From HXMU1420-2 sp040830545 (GTDB lineage: Bacteria > Pseudomonadota > Alphaproteobacteria > Rhodobacterales > Rhodobacteraceae), in the NCBI GenBank assembly GCA_040830545.1, contig JBFOMB010000007.1, positions 1 to 18,281 on the forward strand: a stretch of DNA of 18,281 nt. Direction: 5' to 3'. How positions within the stretch are numbered: the first letter of the stretch is position 1; every line of letters begins with the position of its first letter. The translations under genes were made by a program, and so were the position numbers. Positions 7,801-13,886 of the stretch are shown one piece after another. Below the pieces are notes generated by a model that saw only the letters and a program-made list of their open reading frames with translations, made no database searches and was not told where the DNA came from.

Positions 7801-8701
7801 GTTCAAGGATCTGATGGACCATGGCGGGTTCGGTGTTACCGGGCAAGAGGACCGGCTGGGCAGTGTCGTGCGCTATGCGTTCACGCCGAAACCTCCGGCC
7901 GCGGAGAAACAGCAGGCGGATAAACTGGTTCAGTTGCACACGGCGTTCAATGGCAACTGGTCGAACCTCACCGATATGGTCGGAGCGTTTGAAAGTGCGC
8001 CGGACTGGGTTCTTGGAACAGATGGCGGGGAGGAGAAAAAGCGGCTTGGCTCGGCTTTCCGCAATGTGGTTCAGGCCCCGGGGCATGGGGGCGATGCGAC
8101 GCAGTTGAAGACCAAGTTCTTTGACAAATTGAACAACCGGGCCAATGCAGGTGCGGGCCACATCCCTCACGGGGTGGTGAGATTGACCAAAGACGAGTTG
8201 CTGCAACACGCAGCCTCGTTCGAACATGAGCCCGTGGCTAACGGGCATCGCGTGGCAGTCAATGGCGGCATAGATTTGCGGGCGGATCACGTGTTGGAAC
8301 GCCATACGCGCAAGAACAACGCGTTCATTCTGAATGGCGGGAATGACCCGACGACGCTGTACCCGAATGGCACGGATCAAAACCGCATCGTCAATCTTGT
8401 GAACGGTGCATTGGCGACATTGAACAATCCAGCGCCCAACCGCGGCGCCCGACCGCATCATCAACGCCCACCGGTCCAGAAGCGGAATCCGCCCCTTGAC
8501 CGGTTCGATCTGAACCATCCTGATCCCTGGACGCCGTTCAATAATGTTGGAGACGGGGATGGGACCAGCAAAATCGGGTTCCACAGGGATGGTGCCAATT
8601 TTCCCAAGGCCATGATCACCCAGTTTTATCCGAAAACGGGCACCAACTTGATAAAAGTGGCAAATGTCGACATGGCGGCCATGCGCGATGCCACACGATA
8701 A
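4859..8701 (+). CDS. Large modular repeat protein, candidate polymorphic toxin (1280 aa)
   Basis: A 1280-residue protein with no signal peptide or membrane segment and no family I can name. In order: a basic start (MGKGKKYSKAK); an extremely acidic, aromatic tract at residues 33-61 (20 of 29 residues are D or E, mixed with Y, W and F); long charged helices, probably coiled coil, at about 94-300; short repeats ending in GG at about 310-420; a cysteine repeat at about 440-950 with a period of 111-116 residues; a less regular region to about 1110; and a basic C-terminal domain (about 1120-1280) with H1144-x-x-E1147-R1148-H1149, a YPNGTD turn, a Pro/Arg-rich insert and a final QFYPKTG strand. Such a build (long repeat stalk plus compact basic tail, then a small acidic gene) is typical of polymorphic toxins. 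A strong GGAGG site precedes the ATG by 7 bases. The toxin role is inference; a structural or metal-binding surface protein is the main alternative. Confidence 0.8.
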   Translation: MGKGKKYSKAKVVWGRELAEYVGASVADIDFGEDEYWDEEEDWYEEEDQYEEEDTEDLEFERSERRTRLNDACPPGKGHDEVVPGSLPEELSATLEEADKLRKEIEDARDVSTLTALDGRIDAVVKHVDTVGEAAGKRATRWKHASEGVGKIKVPDLAEVEEAKAVNDALKRAHEALNIQPPTDTSLNTAEEALEEAKEHLKEALEQIGLREEERKRIQSEYEKLEEVEPFIKAHIDALKRDRGAFDEEMKKPLSLEANGLANEALKTLTETIARIKIESAELGDKAGVETLCSEAGASLDNYDALQDGLGDHKAVVAFLKSYPAKDLGNLIQTFGGVPGGAKKLGELATAYGSPAELKKAMDGLGGADNMVALVGARGGDAGKTKELLDGLGGPFVGALMGSTKDPAKAVGLYDHLGGDVLMFQGLAKDSGLDKNPKAFAAIFLTGCGGKPETFETFCKDYATESDRKALGAVLDEGGLGAAPEALGQLVAKGCDGKADGLIKFVDVFKEDGPRNGLKRALTDGGLAGIAAEPPSNGAIDMACLAQMLHSSGGPVPEGKDEGEYRAKKLGALLEYMDTDACGRFKDVLRKGGLGEAPDALGHVIGLGCNGDAGQLDKFSTSFAAPEAQAGLKRMFDDGGFKGKTPPPLAKGDIDPRCLGELLKNGMGPPPKGFGGDADQRRTDGLATLVKGLDKSACEDFKKLLTEGGVGKAPSALGHLVGHGCEGKPADLKNVIGAFDSKEKREGLERLLTTGGLEGKKKGEVKSGDIDPACLGYMLKHSAGISTPPKGADDRGKALAALCEGMTGPSCGELKTTLKGTGLGFDPQVFGHFVGTGCATGTPAKHSDPTKLSEFAQKLAADGPAQGKLKDMLQKGGFGTKDKDGNPVDIKPECLANMFNPGCEGKPEELIKLVNALDTTALTNLNGVMVTGEFGKHPKALGKTYQKGCLDNPIGARTGDKNPEVFKAMMSGFAPPAGPAKFKDLMDHGGFGVTGQEDRLGSVVRYAFTPKPPAAEKQQADKLVQLHTAFNGNWSNLTDMVGAFESAPDWVLGTDGGEEKKRLGSAFRNVVQAPGHGGDATQLKTKFFDKLNNRANAGAGHIPHGVVRLTKDELLQHAASFEHEPVANGHRVAVNGGIDLRADHVLERHTRKNNAFILNGGNDPTTLYPNGTDQNRIVNLVNGALATLNNPAPNRGARPHHQRPPVQKRNPPLDRFDLNHPDPWTPFNNVGDGDGTSKIGFHRDGANFPKAMITQFYPKTGTNLIKVANVDMAAMRDATR
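5861..6115 (+). repeat. Short LGG-terminated protein repeats inside the large protein
   Basis: Within the 1280-residue protein the segment from residue 335 to 419 shows helical units that each end in a Gly-Gly pair: FGG at 335-337, GLGG ending at 367, GLGG ending at 394 and HLGG ending at 419. The units are 30, 27 and 25 residues long. They have few identical residues beyond the ends, so they look like old solenoid-type repeats leading into the longer cysteine repeats. Confidence 0.6.
6200..7705 (+). repeat. Tandem ~114-residue repeat with three cysteines per unit
   Basis: The large protein contains tandem units with three recurring cysteines. C1 sits in a LGxxVxxGCxGK-like context at residues 495, 609, 725 and 838, with a related copy at 949 and a partial one at 448. 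C2 sits in IDxxCL (IKPECL in the last copy) at 544, 658, 774 and 894. C3 sits in an ACxxFK-like context at 582, 698 and 811. Spacings are C1-C2 49, 49, 49 and 56; C2-C3 38, 40 and 37; C3-C1 27, 27 and 27. Each unit also has a GGLGxAPxALG-type turn. The DNA copies are clearly diverged, so this is an established protein repeat and not a recent expansion. Confidence 0.85.
8216..8701 (+). other. Candidate toxin domain at the C-terminus of the large protein
   Basis: Roughly residues 1120-1280 differ in composition from the repeats before them: basic, rich in His, Arg, Pro and Asn. Visible landmarks are H1144-x-x-E-R-H1149, the turn TLYPNGTD followed by a helix (IVNLVNGAL), a low-complexity Pro/Arg insert, and a closing pair of strands (IGFHRDG and MITQFYPKTG). 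A conserved His near the start and a strand with T and Y/F-P near the end is the pattern of several secreted RNase toxins (RNase A-like CdiA tails and other BECR-fold nucleases). I cannot match it to one family, and the domain edges are approximate. Confidence 0.45.
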
Positions 8702-8722
8702 GTCAAAGACAAGGAGGTCCGC

Positions 8723-9217
8723 ATGTCAGATGCGCCGGTAACCGTCGAGCTGAGTTTTATTGCGCGTCCGGACGATGTAGTTCCGTTGGCTTCTGTTCCG
8801 GCTGAGTTTCAGAGCGTCCCGGCGCGTTTCGACGACTATTCCGTGCAAACCGGGGTGTTGGAAATTCACCACGGCGAAGCGTCGGTGCGCCTGGCGGACG
8901 CAATAATGTGGATGGTGCCGCAGGTCTGTTTTGATCTTGTCGTCGCGGTGCAGACAGAGGGCGAGGCCGAGGTAGAGATGTGGTCATCCGACGCGACGCT
9001 ACATCTGGTGAAAGACGGCGATGAAATCGAGGCCAAGGGTGAATACCTGTCTCCGCAGCGTTTTCCTGCCTTGGCGTTGCTGACGGCGCTGGTCGAGGCC
9101 GGGGAGGCGGCAACCCCGGTGTTTCAAAGCCTGTGGGCAGACGATCTGGACGAGGAAATGATCAAACACCATTTGAACCGACAGTCCGCGGCACGAGCAG
9201 CTTTGACGGCCGGGTGA
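8723..9217 (+). CDS. Small acidic protein, candidate immunity protein
   Basis: A 164-residue protein of no family that I recognise. It has 28 Asp/Glu against 9 Lys/Arg, a net charge near -19, and reads as a beta-rich first half followed by a helical tail (LDEEMIKHHLNRQSAARAAL). It has no signal peptide. A perfect AAGGAGG ribosome-binding site (8711-8717) lies 5 bases before the ATG, stronger than that of either upstream gene, and the gene begins only 21 bases after the stop of the large repeat protein. A small, acidic, well-translated gene directly after a large protein with a basic C-terminal domain is the usual arrangement for an immunity protein that neutralises a toxin tail. That function is inferred from position and charge; a secretion chaperone is an alternative. 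Confidence 0.72.
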   Translation: MSDAPVTVELSFIARPDDVVPLASVPAEFQSVPARFDDYSVQTGVLEIHHGEASVRLADAIMWMVPQVCFDLVVAVQTEGEAEVEMWSSDATLHLVKDGDEIEAKGEYLSPQRFPALALLTALVEAGEAATPVFQSLWADDLDEEMIKHHLNRQSAARAALTAG

Positions 9218-9226
9218 TTTCCGGCC
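9208..9226. terminator. Small hairpin between convergent genes
   Basis: GGCCGG (9208-9213) and CCGGCC (9221-9226) can pair around a 7-base loop. The hairpin spans the stop of the acidic-protein gene and lies between it and the convergent permease gene. There is no U-run on either side, so termination would be weak or factor-assisted. Confidence 0.3.
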
Positions 9227-9242
9227 AATCAAATGATATCAA

Positions 9243-10118
9243 CTAGCGCTGCCGCAGCTTTGGGTTCAGCGCGTCATTCAGCCCGTCGCCGACCAGTGAA
9301 ATCGCCAGTACGGTGACAAAGATCGCCATACCGGGAATGGTCACGGTGTAGCTTGCGTCCAGAATATACTGACGGTTCGACCCGATGATCTGGCCCCAGC
9401 TGACCACGTTGGGATCGGTTAGGCCAAGGAAGCTCAGCCCCGCTTCGAACAGGATCGCCGAGCCCACCATCAGTGCGGATTGCACGATGATCGGCGGAAG
9501 GGCGTTGGGCAGGATCACCCGGAACATCAGACGCCGGTTGGTGGCCCCCAGCGCGCGGGACGCCAGTACGAACTCCATTTCGCGCAGGCGCAGGAACTCG
9601 GTCCGGGTGATGCGCGCCACGGCGGTCCAGCTGACGACCCCGATGGCAAAAGTGATCATGGTCAGTGACGCGCCAAACAGGGCGACCAGCACCATCGAGA
9701 ACAGAAGCGTTGGCAGCACCTGAAAGAACTCGGTAAACCGCATCAGCACTTCTTCTACCACGCCGCGATAGTAGCCTGCCAGCGCACCGATGGTGACACC
9801 GATGAAGATGGACACCATCGCCGCCGCCGCGCCAATCAGCAGCGACACGCGGGCACCACTCAATATCATCGCCAACAGGTCGCGACCCAGATAGTCGGTA
9901 CCCAGAAGGAAACCCTCTTCGCCCGGTGGCGAAAAAGGTGCCCAGACCATCTCGAATGGGTCGGTGGGATAGAGGATTGGCCCGAAAATTGCACCCAGAA
10001 TGATGATACAAAGCACCACCAAACCGACCAGCGCAGCGCGATTGGCCAGAAAGTTCTCCCACGCCTCGCGTAGAGGTGACCGTGGTGGATGGGCGGTGGC
10101 CTGGTCCAGATCGCTCAT
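9243..10118 (-). CDS. Dipeptide/oligopeptide-type ABC transporter permease, DppC-like
   Basis: A 291-residue inner-membrane permease of the DppC/OppC group. It has a hydrophilic N-terminal tail, a first membrane helix near residues 30-52, a periplasmic loop containing LLGTDYLGRDLLAM (a DppC/OppC hallmark), then further helices. The EAA-type cytoplasmic loop that contacts the ATPase reads ASRALGATNRRLMFRVILPN. Its ATG overlaps the stop of the upstream permease gene in an ATGA, so the two subunits are translationally coupled. It is the last gene of the operon: no ATPase gene follows, and the next gene is convergent only 25 bases away. Substrate cannot be told from sequence; peptides, other amides or sugars are all used by this family. 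Confidence 0.92.
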   Translation of the reverse strand: MSDLDQATAHPPRSPLREAWENFLANRAALVGLVVLCIIILGAIFGPILYPTDPFEMVWAPFSPPGEEGFLLGTDYLGRDLLAMILSGARVSLLIGAAAAMVSIFIGVTIGALAGYYRGVVEEVLMRFTEFFQVLPTLLFSMVLVALFGASLTMITFAIGVVSWTAVARITRTEFLRLREMEFVLASRALGATNRRLMFRVILPNALPPIIVQSALMVGSAILFEAGLSFLGLTDPNVVSWGQIIGSNRQYILDASYTVTIPGMAIFVTVLAISLVGDGLNDALNPKLRQR

Positions 10119-11110
10119 GCGGAACCACTCCGAATGCGGGGATCCATCGCGCGCAGCACCATGTCGGTCACTAGATTGCCGACGACAACAACGAGCGAGG
10201 AAAAGAACAGGATGCCGAGGATCGTCGGCGTGTCCCGGGCGATGATCGACTGAAAGGCCAGGGTGCCCAGGCCTGGCCAGCTGAACACGGCCTCAACAAG
10301 GACCGCGCCTGAAAAGACGGCTGAAAACTGAAGACCCGCCAGCGTGACAACTGGGGCCATCGCGTTCCGCAGCGCGTGGCCGTAGACCACAGTCCCGGTT
10401 GGCAGGCCTTTGGCATAGGCGGTGCGCACGAAATCGGATTTCAGCGTTTCCATCATCGTGGCGCGAGCCAAACGCGAATATAGGGCCAGGAAGACCGAGG
10501 CCAAGGTAACCATCGGCAGGACCAGATGGCGTAGCACGTCGACTGCTTTGACAAAGAAACCGCCTTCGATCGTGACATCCCGCATTCCACTTACCGGGAA
10601 CCACTGAATGTTCAGCGAAAACCCGATAAGCAGCAGAATCCCGGTCCAGAACACCGGTGCGGAAAATCCGAACAGCGCGATGAAAGTTACTGCGTGGCTC
10701 AGCATCCCATTTGGCTTCTGTGCCGAAATCGCGCCGAGCAGAACGCCAATAGTCAGAGCAACCACCTGGGCCGAGATGACCAGCAGCAGCGTTGCTGGCA
10801 GCCGCTCCAGAATGAGGTCCACAACCGGCTGGTTGTAGAAGAAAGAGTAGCCCAGATTTCCCTGGAAAACGCCGCCGATGTAACGGCCCAATTGCACCAG
10901 AAATGGTTGGTCCAACCCATAGTCGGCGCGGATCTGGTTGAGCAATTCCTCGTCGGCACCACCCATGGATTGGCTGATCGTGTCCGCCACGTCGCCTGGG
11001 GCAAGGTGCATGAGTGTGAAGTTCAGCAACAGCACCGCCAGCAATAGGGCAATGGCGTAAAGTGCGCGAACCAGTAAGGCCTGGAGAAATCCCAAGGTGT
11101 CCCCCGTCAT
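10115..11110 (-). CDS. Dipeptide/oligopeptide-type ABC transporter permease, DppB-like
   Basis: A 331-residue permease of the DppB/OppB group: first membrane helix at about residues 14-36 followed by LMHLAPGD, a conserved feature of the family, then the periplasmic segment with DYGLDQPFLVQLGRYI, five further helices and an EAA loop (RTAYAKGLPTGTVVYGHALRN). Length is normal for the family. It pairs with the DppC-like protein to form the channel. No clear ribosome-binding site precedes the ATG; instead a strong hairpin ends three bases upstream. The start is the only ATG that keeps the full N-terminus. Confidence 0.92.
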   Translation of the reverse strand: MTGDTLGFLQALLVRALYAIALLLAVLLLNFTLMHLAPGDVADTISQSMGGADEELLNQIRADYGLDQPFLVQLGRYIGGVFQGNLGYSFFYNQPVVDLILERLPATLLLVISAQVVALTIGVLLGAISAQKPNGMLSHAVTFIALFGFSAPVFWTGILLLIGFSLNIQWFPVSGMRDVTIEGGFFVKAVDVLRHLVLPMVTLASVFLALYSRLARATMMETLKSDFVRTAYAKGLPTGTVVYGHALRNAMAPVVTLAGLQFSAVFSGAVLVEAVFSWPGLGTLAFQSIIARDTPTILGILFFSSLVVVVGNLVTDMVLRAMDPRIRSGSA

Positions 11111-11113
11111 TGT

Positions 11114-11142
11114 GGTCGCGGCAAGTCTACCCCGCCGCGACC
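11114..11142 (-). promoter_or_regulatory. Intercistronic hairpin between binding-protein and permease genes
   Basis: GGTCGCGGC (11114-11122) and GCCGCGACC (11134-11142) form a perfect 9-bp GC-rich stem with an 11-base loop, entirely inside the 40-base gap between the binding-protein stop and the DppB-like start. In the mRNA its 3' arm ends three bases before the permease ATG and would cover the ribosome-binding region. Such structures in binding-protein operons protect the upstream message and lower permease synthesis. The structure is seen directly; the effect is inference. Confidence 0.6.
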
Positions 11143-11150
11143 GGTTGTGG

Positions 11151-12728
11151 TTAGTCCTTGAGGTACATCATGTCGACCGGGGTGGATGTGCCCCAGATGC
11201 CCAGCGGCGGGTTCCCGATCTTGTCGGAATACACCGTGTGGTAGGGCAACGTGTTGATGTGGTAGACCGGCAGCTCATCCGCGATGATTTGCTGGAACTC
11301 CGCATACAGCGCCTTGCGCTTTGCGGCATCGGTTTCGACCGCAGCCGCCGCCATCAACTCGTCCACTTTGGCATTCGAATACCCTTGGGTATTGGACCAA
11401 ACGCCCTTGCCGATGTTGGTCGAGTCGTAGGTCCGATGCACACCGATCACCGGGTCACCCCAGTTGAACACCGTGTCCCAGCTCATGTCGAAATCCATCT
11501 CGCCCATACGCTTTGCCCAGGTCGGGAAGTCGGCAGAGGCGCGGACCTCAACCTCGATCCCAACTTTCTTGAGCGAGGCTTTGACGTACTCTACCTGAGG
11601 CTTCACGCCTGGCCAGCCAAAGTCGATGGTCAGGTCGAACCGCTTGCCGTTTTCCATCGGAAACCCGGCCTCGTCCAGCAACGCGTTGGCCTTGTCCAGA
11701 TCCAATTCGTATGCTTCGACCTCACCGTTGTAGAACGGGCTGTCGGGGTGGATGCCTGTTCGGCTTTCGTTGGCGGTGCCCTGCATCAAGGCATTCAGGA
11801 CGAACTTCTTGTCGATCGCATGCGCAATCGCCTTGCGTACGCGCACATCCGCCAGTGGACCGCGTTGTGTGTTCATGGCCAGCCAATCAAGCGGACCGAT
11901 GGCCCCATAGCCGTTTGGTGTTACTGTCAGACCGTCCGCCTTTTTCAGACGGTTGATGATCCGCGGCAGGCTTTCAAAAGCGCCAAACTGGATTTCGCCA
12001 TTTTCATAGGCAATCGCACGGGCCGCCGGGTCGGTGATGATCCGCATCACGATCTTGTCCAGATAGGGACGACCTTCGATGAAGAAATCGTCGAAGCGTT
12101 CCAAAATGACGTGTTCACCGGACTTGTATTCAACCAGCTTGAACGGGCCGGACCCAACGGTGCCTTCGTTGTTGCGCGGGTGCGTTTTCACCTGATCAAT
12201 CGGCACGTCACCGTAAATGTGCTGTGGGATGATCGACATCAACTGACCGGACATGGCCAGCATCAGCGCCGGGTGCGGCTTGCTGAGCTTCAGGATCGCG
12301 GTGTGATCGTCTGGTGTTTCCACGGTTTCAACCGGGGCAAACATGGATTTGAACGGGTGGTTCGCCTTGATCACATCGACTGAGAAGGCCACGTCCTTGG
12401 ATGTCAGCGGCGTGCCGTCGTGGAACTTGGCGTTTTTGACGAGGTTCAGCGTGACTGACAGGCCGTCTTCGCTGACTTCCCAGCTTTCTGCCAGGTAGGG
12501 CTGAGGTTCCCAGTTTTCGTCATACCGCAAAGGCGACGCAAACAACTGCGCCCCCGGGAAACCGGTCACGATGCCCGATTGCACGGCAGAGTTCAGGTTA
12601 CGAACGTTCGACCCCAGAGCGGTCACCAGCGTGCCGCCTTTTTTGGGTTCTTCTGCAACAGCTGACCCGGCCACTAGAACCGTGGCCATGGCTGCAGAGG
12701 CAAATACCCCCTTTAATTGATGTATCAC
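11151..12728 (-). CDS. ABC transporter substrate-binding protein, family 5 (DppA/OppA-like)
   Basis: A 525-residue periplasmic solute-binding protein. Residues 1-25 are a signal peptide with a VAGSAVA cleavage region before EEPKKGG. Family 5 signatures include LAESWEVSEDGLSVTLNL, FHDGTPLTSKDVAFS near residues 103-117, GSGPFKLVEYKSGE, and VRKAIAHAIDK, and the length is standard. There is no lipobox cysteine, so the protein is free in the periplasm. The start is a GTG with a good GGAGGA site about 6 bases upstream. It is the first gene of a three-gene operon with two permeases. The neighbouring amidohydrolase and LysR gene suggest that the ligand is an amide- or peptide-like compound; the sequence alone does not show the substrate. 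Confidence 0.93.
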   Translation of the reverse strand: MIHQLKGVFASAAMATVLVAGSAVAEEPKKGGTLVTALGSNVRNLNSAVQSGIVTGFPGAQLFASPLRYDENWEPQPYLAESWEVSEDGLSVTLNLVKNAKFHDGTPLTSKDVAFSVDVIKANHPFKSMFAPVETVETPDDHTAILKLSKPHPALMLAMSGQLMSIIPQHIYGDVPIDQVKTHPRNNEGTVGSGPFKLVEYKSGEHVILERFDDFFIEGRPYLDKIVMRIITDPAARAIAYENGEIQFGAFESLPRIINRLKKADGLTVTPNGYGAIGPLDWLAMNTQRGPLADVRVRKAIAHAIDKKFVLNALMQGTANESRTGIHPDSPFYNGEVEAYELDLDKANALLDEAGFPMENGKRFDLTIDFGWPGVKPQVEYVKASLKKVGIEVEVRASADFPTWAKRMGEMDFDMSWDTVFNWGDPVIGVHRTYDSTNIGKGVWSNTQGYSNAKVDELMAAAAVETDAAKRKALYAEFQQIIADELPVYHINTLPYHTVYSDKIGNPPLGIWGTSTPVDMMYLKD

Positions 12729-12847
12729 GTATGATCCTCCAGGTTGGTCTTGGCTTTTTTGTGTTTGATCGACTCAAAGCCTAGCTCAAGGCATTTCCTT
12801 CAGAAAACAGATTAAATGAAATCAATTCCACTAAAAAACCGAGTAGG
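12729..12847 (-). promoter_or_regulatory. Probable promoter region of the ABC operon
   Basis: This 119-base gap upstream of the binding-protein gene is distinctly AT-rich compared with its surroundings. It holds an ATT-N10-AAT dyad at 12811-12826 that fits the T-N11-A rule of LysR-type operators, and a second short dyad (GCC...GGC) nearer the gene. No convincing -35/-10 pair could be fixed. The location next to a LysR gene makes control by that protein likely but unproven. Confidence 0.4.
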
Positions 12848-12849
12848 TT
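12833..12849 (-). terminator. Weak terminator-like structure after the LysR gene
   Basis: Read on the - strand, AACC-TACTC-GGTT is followed directly by four more T residues, right at the LysR stop codon. The 4-bp stem is weak, so this is only a possible terminator separating the LysR gene from the ABC operon. Confidence 0.25.
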
Positions 12850-13783
12850 AATTGCTGGGCAATGAAACCGTGATGTGATCGAACGCCCCGGCATCTTTCA
12901 GGCGCATGCAACTGTCTAGGAAAGCACGCACCGTTTTCGGCTGCCTGACGCCAGTTATGGTTGCGATGCCAAAAATCGGGCCGTCACCGGCGTCGCTGAT
13001 CGGCAAAGCAGTGACGGGCAAAACGCCCTTGCCATAGTCTGAAGGCAAGATGTTGAGGATGCAAAACCCGAAGCCACCTGCGACCAGGGTGCGACAGATT
13101 TCCGAGGACCGGCTGGTATGGGCGATGTCCGCGACCAGCCCTTTGGTATCAAACAGGTCGGCAAAAAAATCCCGTGCAATCGGCAAATCCAGCAGAACCA
13201 TTGGTTTGGTCGACAAGTCGCTAAGTGTCACTGCGTTCTGCGTGGTCAAAGGATCGTCATCTCTGACCAGCGCATAAAACGGGGCCTCAAACAGCGGCAG
13301 AAAGTCGTGCCTGTTGTCCATCGCTGGTCCATAGGTAAAGGCCAGGTCGGCCTCCCCATTTTTCAGAAACTCCTGAATATGAGCCATATCGCCTTCGAGC
13401 AGCTTGATGGAGATTCCGGGAAATTCCTCGGTAATGGCTTCCAGGATCGGCGGCAGGAAAGACGGTGCTGCGGTAGCGTAACAGGCAATCCGCACGAGAC
13501 CGGAGGCGTCGCTGCCGACCGATTGCACTTCGGATTCGAAGTGGCGTGACTGGTCTATGAAGTTGCGCACCAACTGCAACGCTTCAATTCCCGAGGGCGT
13601 GGCCTGGATGCCTTTGGCAGGTGTGCGCACGAAGATGTCGAAATCCAGCGATTGTTCCAGCGCGTCGATGGCTGCGGTGATCGAACTTTGAGAGATGTTG
13701 AGTTCGTCCGCGGCCTTTGAGATGGAACCCAACCGACCCGCAGTTTCAACGTAACGCAATTGTTTGAGAGTGAAGTTCAGCAC
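12848..13783 (-). CDS. LysR-family transcriptional regulator
   Basis: A 311-residue LysR-type regulator. The N-terminal winged helix-turn-helix is plain: LKQLRYVETAGRLGSISKAA followed by ELNISQSSITAAIDALE, at about residues 6-43. The rest is the periplasmic-binding-like effector domain. I place the start at GTG 13783 because GGTGGA lies 6 bases before it and because LysR proteins usually begin close to the LKQLRY segment; a GTG three codons earlier (13792) is the alternative. It is divergent from the amidohydrolase gene (103 bases between starts) and lies upstream of the ABC operon in the same direction, so both are candidate targets. The inducer is probably a substrate or product of the amidohydrolase; this is inference from location. 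Confidence 0.92.
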   Translation of the reverse strand: MLNFTLKQLRYVETAGRLGSISKAADELNISQSSITAAIDALEQSLDFDIFVRTPAKGIQATPSGIEALQLVRNFIDQSRHFESEVQSVGSDASGLVRIACYATAAPSFLPPILEAITEEFPGISIKLLEGDMAHIQEFLKNGEADLAFTYGPAMDNRHDFLPLFEAPFYALVRDDDPLTTQNAVTLSDLSTKPMVLLDLPIARDFFADLFDTKGLVADIAHTSRSSEICRTLVAGGFGFCILNILPSDYGKGVLPVTALPISDAGDGPIFGIATITGVRQPKTVRAFLDSCMRLKDAGAFDHITVSLPSN

Positions 13784-13886
13784 GCATTCCACCAGAAATT
13801 CGTTGTTATTGGTCAGCTAAATCCATTTTGCTGCGAATAGAAAGACCCGTAACGTCGGTGTGACGGCTCGCACCAAAGGACACAAA
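13784..13886. promoter_or_regulatory. Divergent control region between LysR gene and amidohydrolase
   Basis: The gap between the divergent starts contains TTA-N9-TAA at 13806-13820, which includes T-N11-A (13807-13819) as expected for a LysR-type operator, a long-range ATTCG/CGAAT pair (13798-13802 and 13834-13838), and a tight CGTC-GGTGT-GACG dyad at 13853-13865 just before the amidohydrolase ribosome-binding site. No clear sigma-70 hexamer pair was found. Confidence 0.4.

Noticed and set aside
7157..8584. Long open frame (475 codons) on the - strand opposite the large repeat protein
   Set aside because: It is a mirror of the repeat gene in GC-rich DNA: no domain, no ribosome-binding site, and the + strand frame has clear protein repeats and a strong start.
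4859..8701. Large protein as a phage tail tape-measure protein
   Set aside because: No membrane helices, no phage genes on either side, and the cysteine-bearing repeats are unlike tape-measure coiled coil.
11097..12383. 428-codon open frame on the + strand across the binding-protein gene
   Set aside because: The opposite strand encodes an unmistakable family 5 solute-binding protein; the + strand reading has no recognisable sequence.
13860..13886. Upstream GTG as the amidohydrolase start
   Set aside because: It places the AAAGGA ribosome-binding site inside the coding region and adds nine residues without family similarity.
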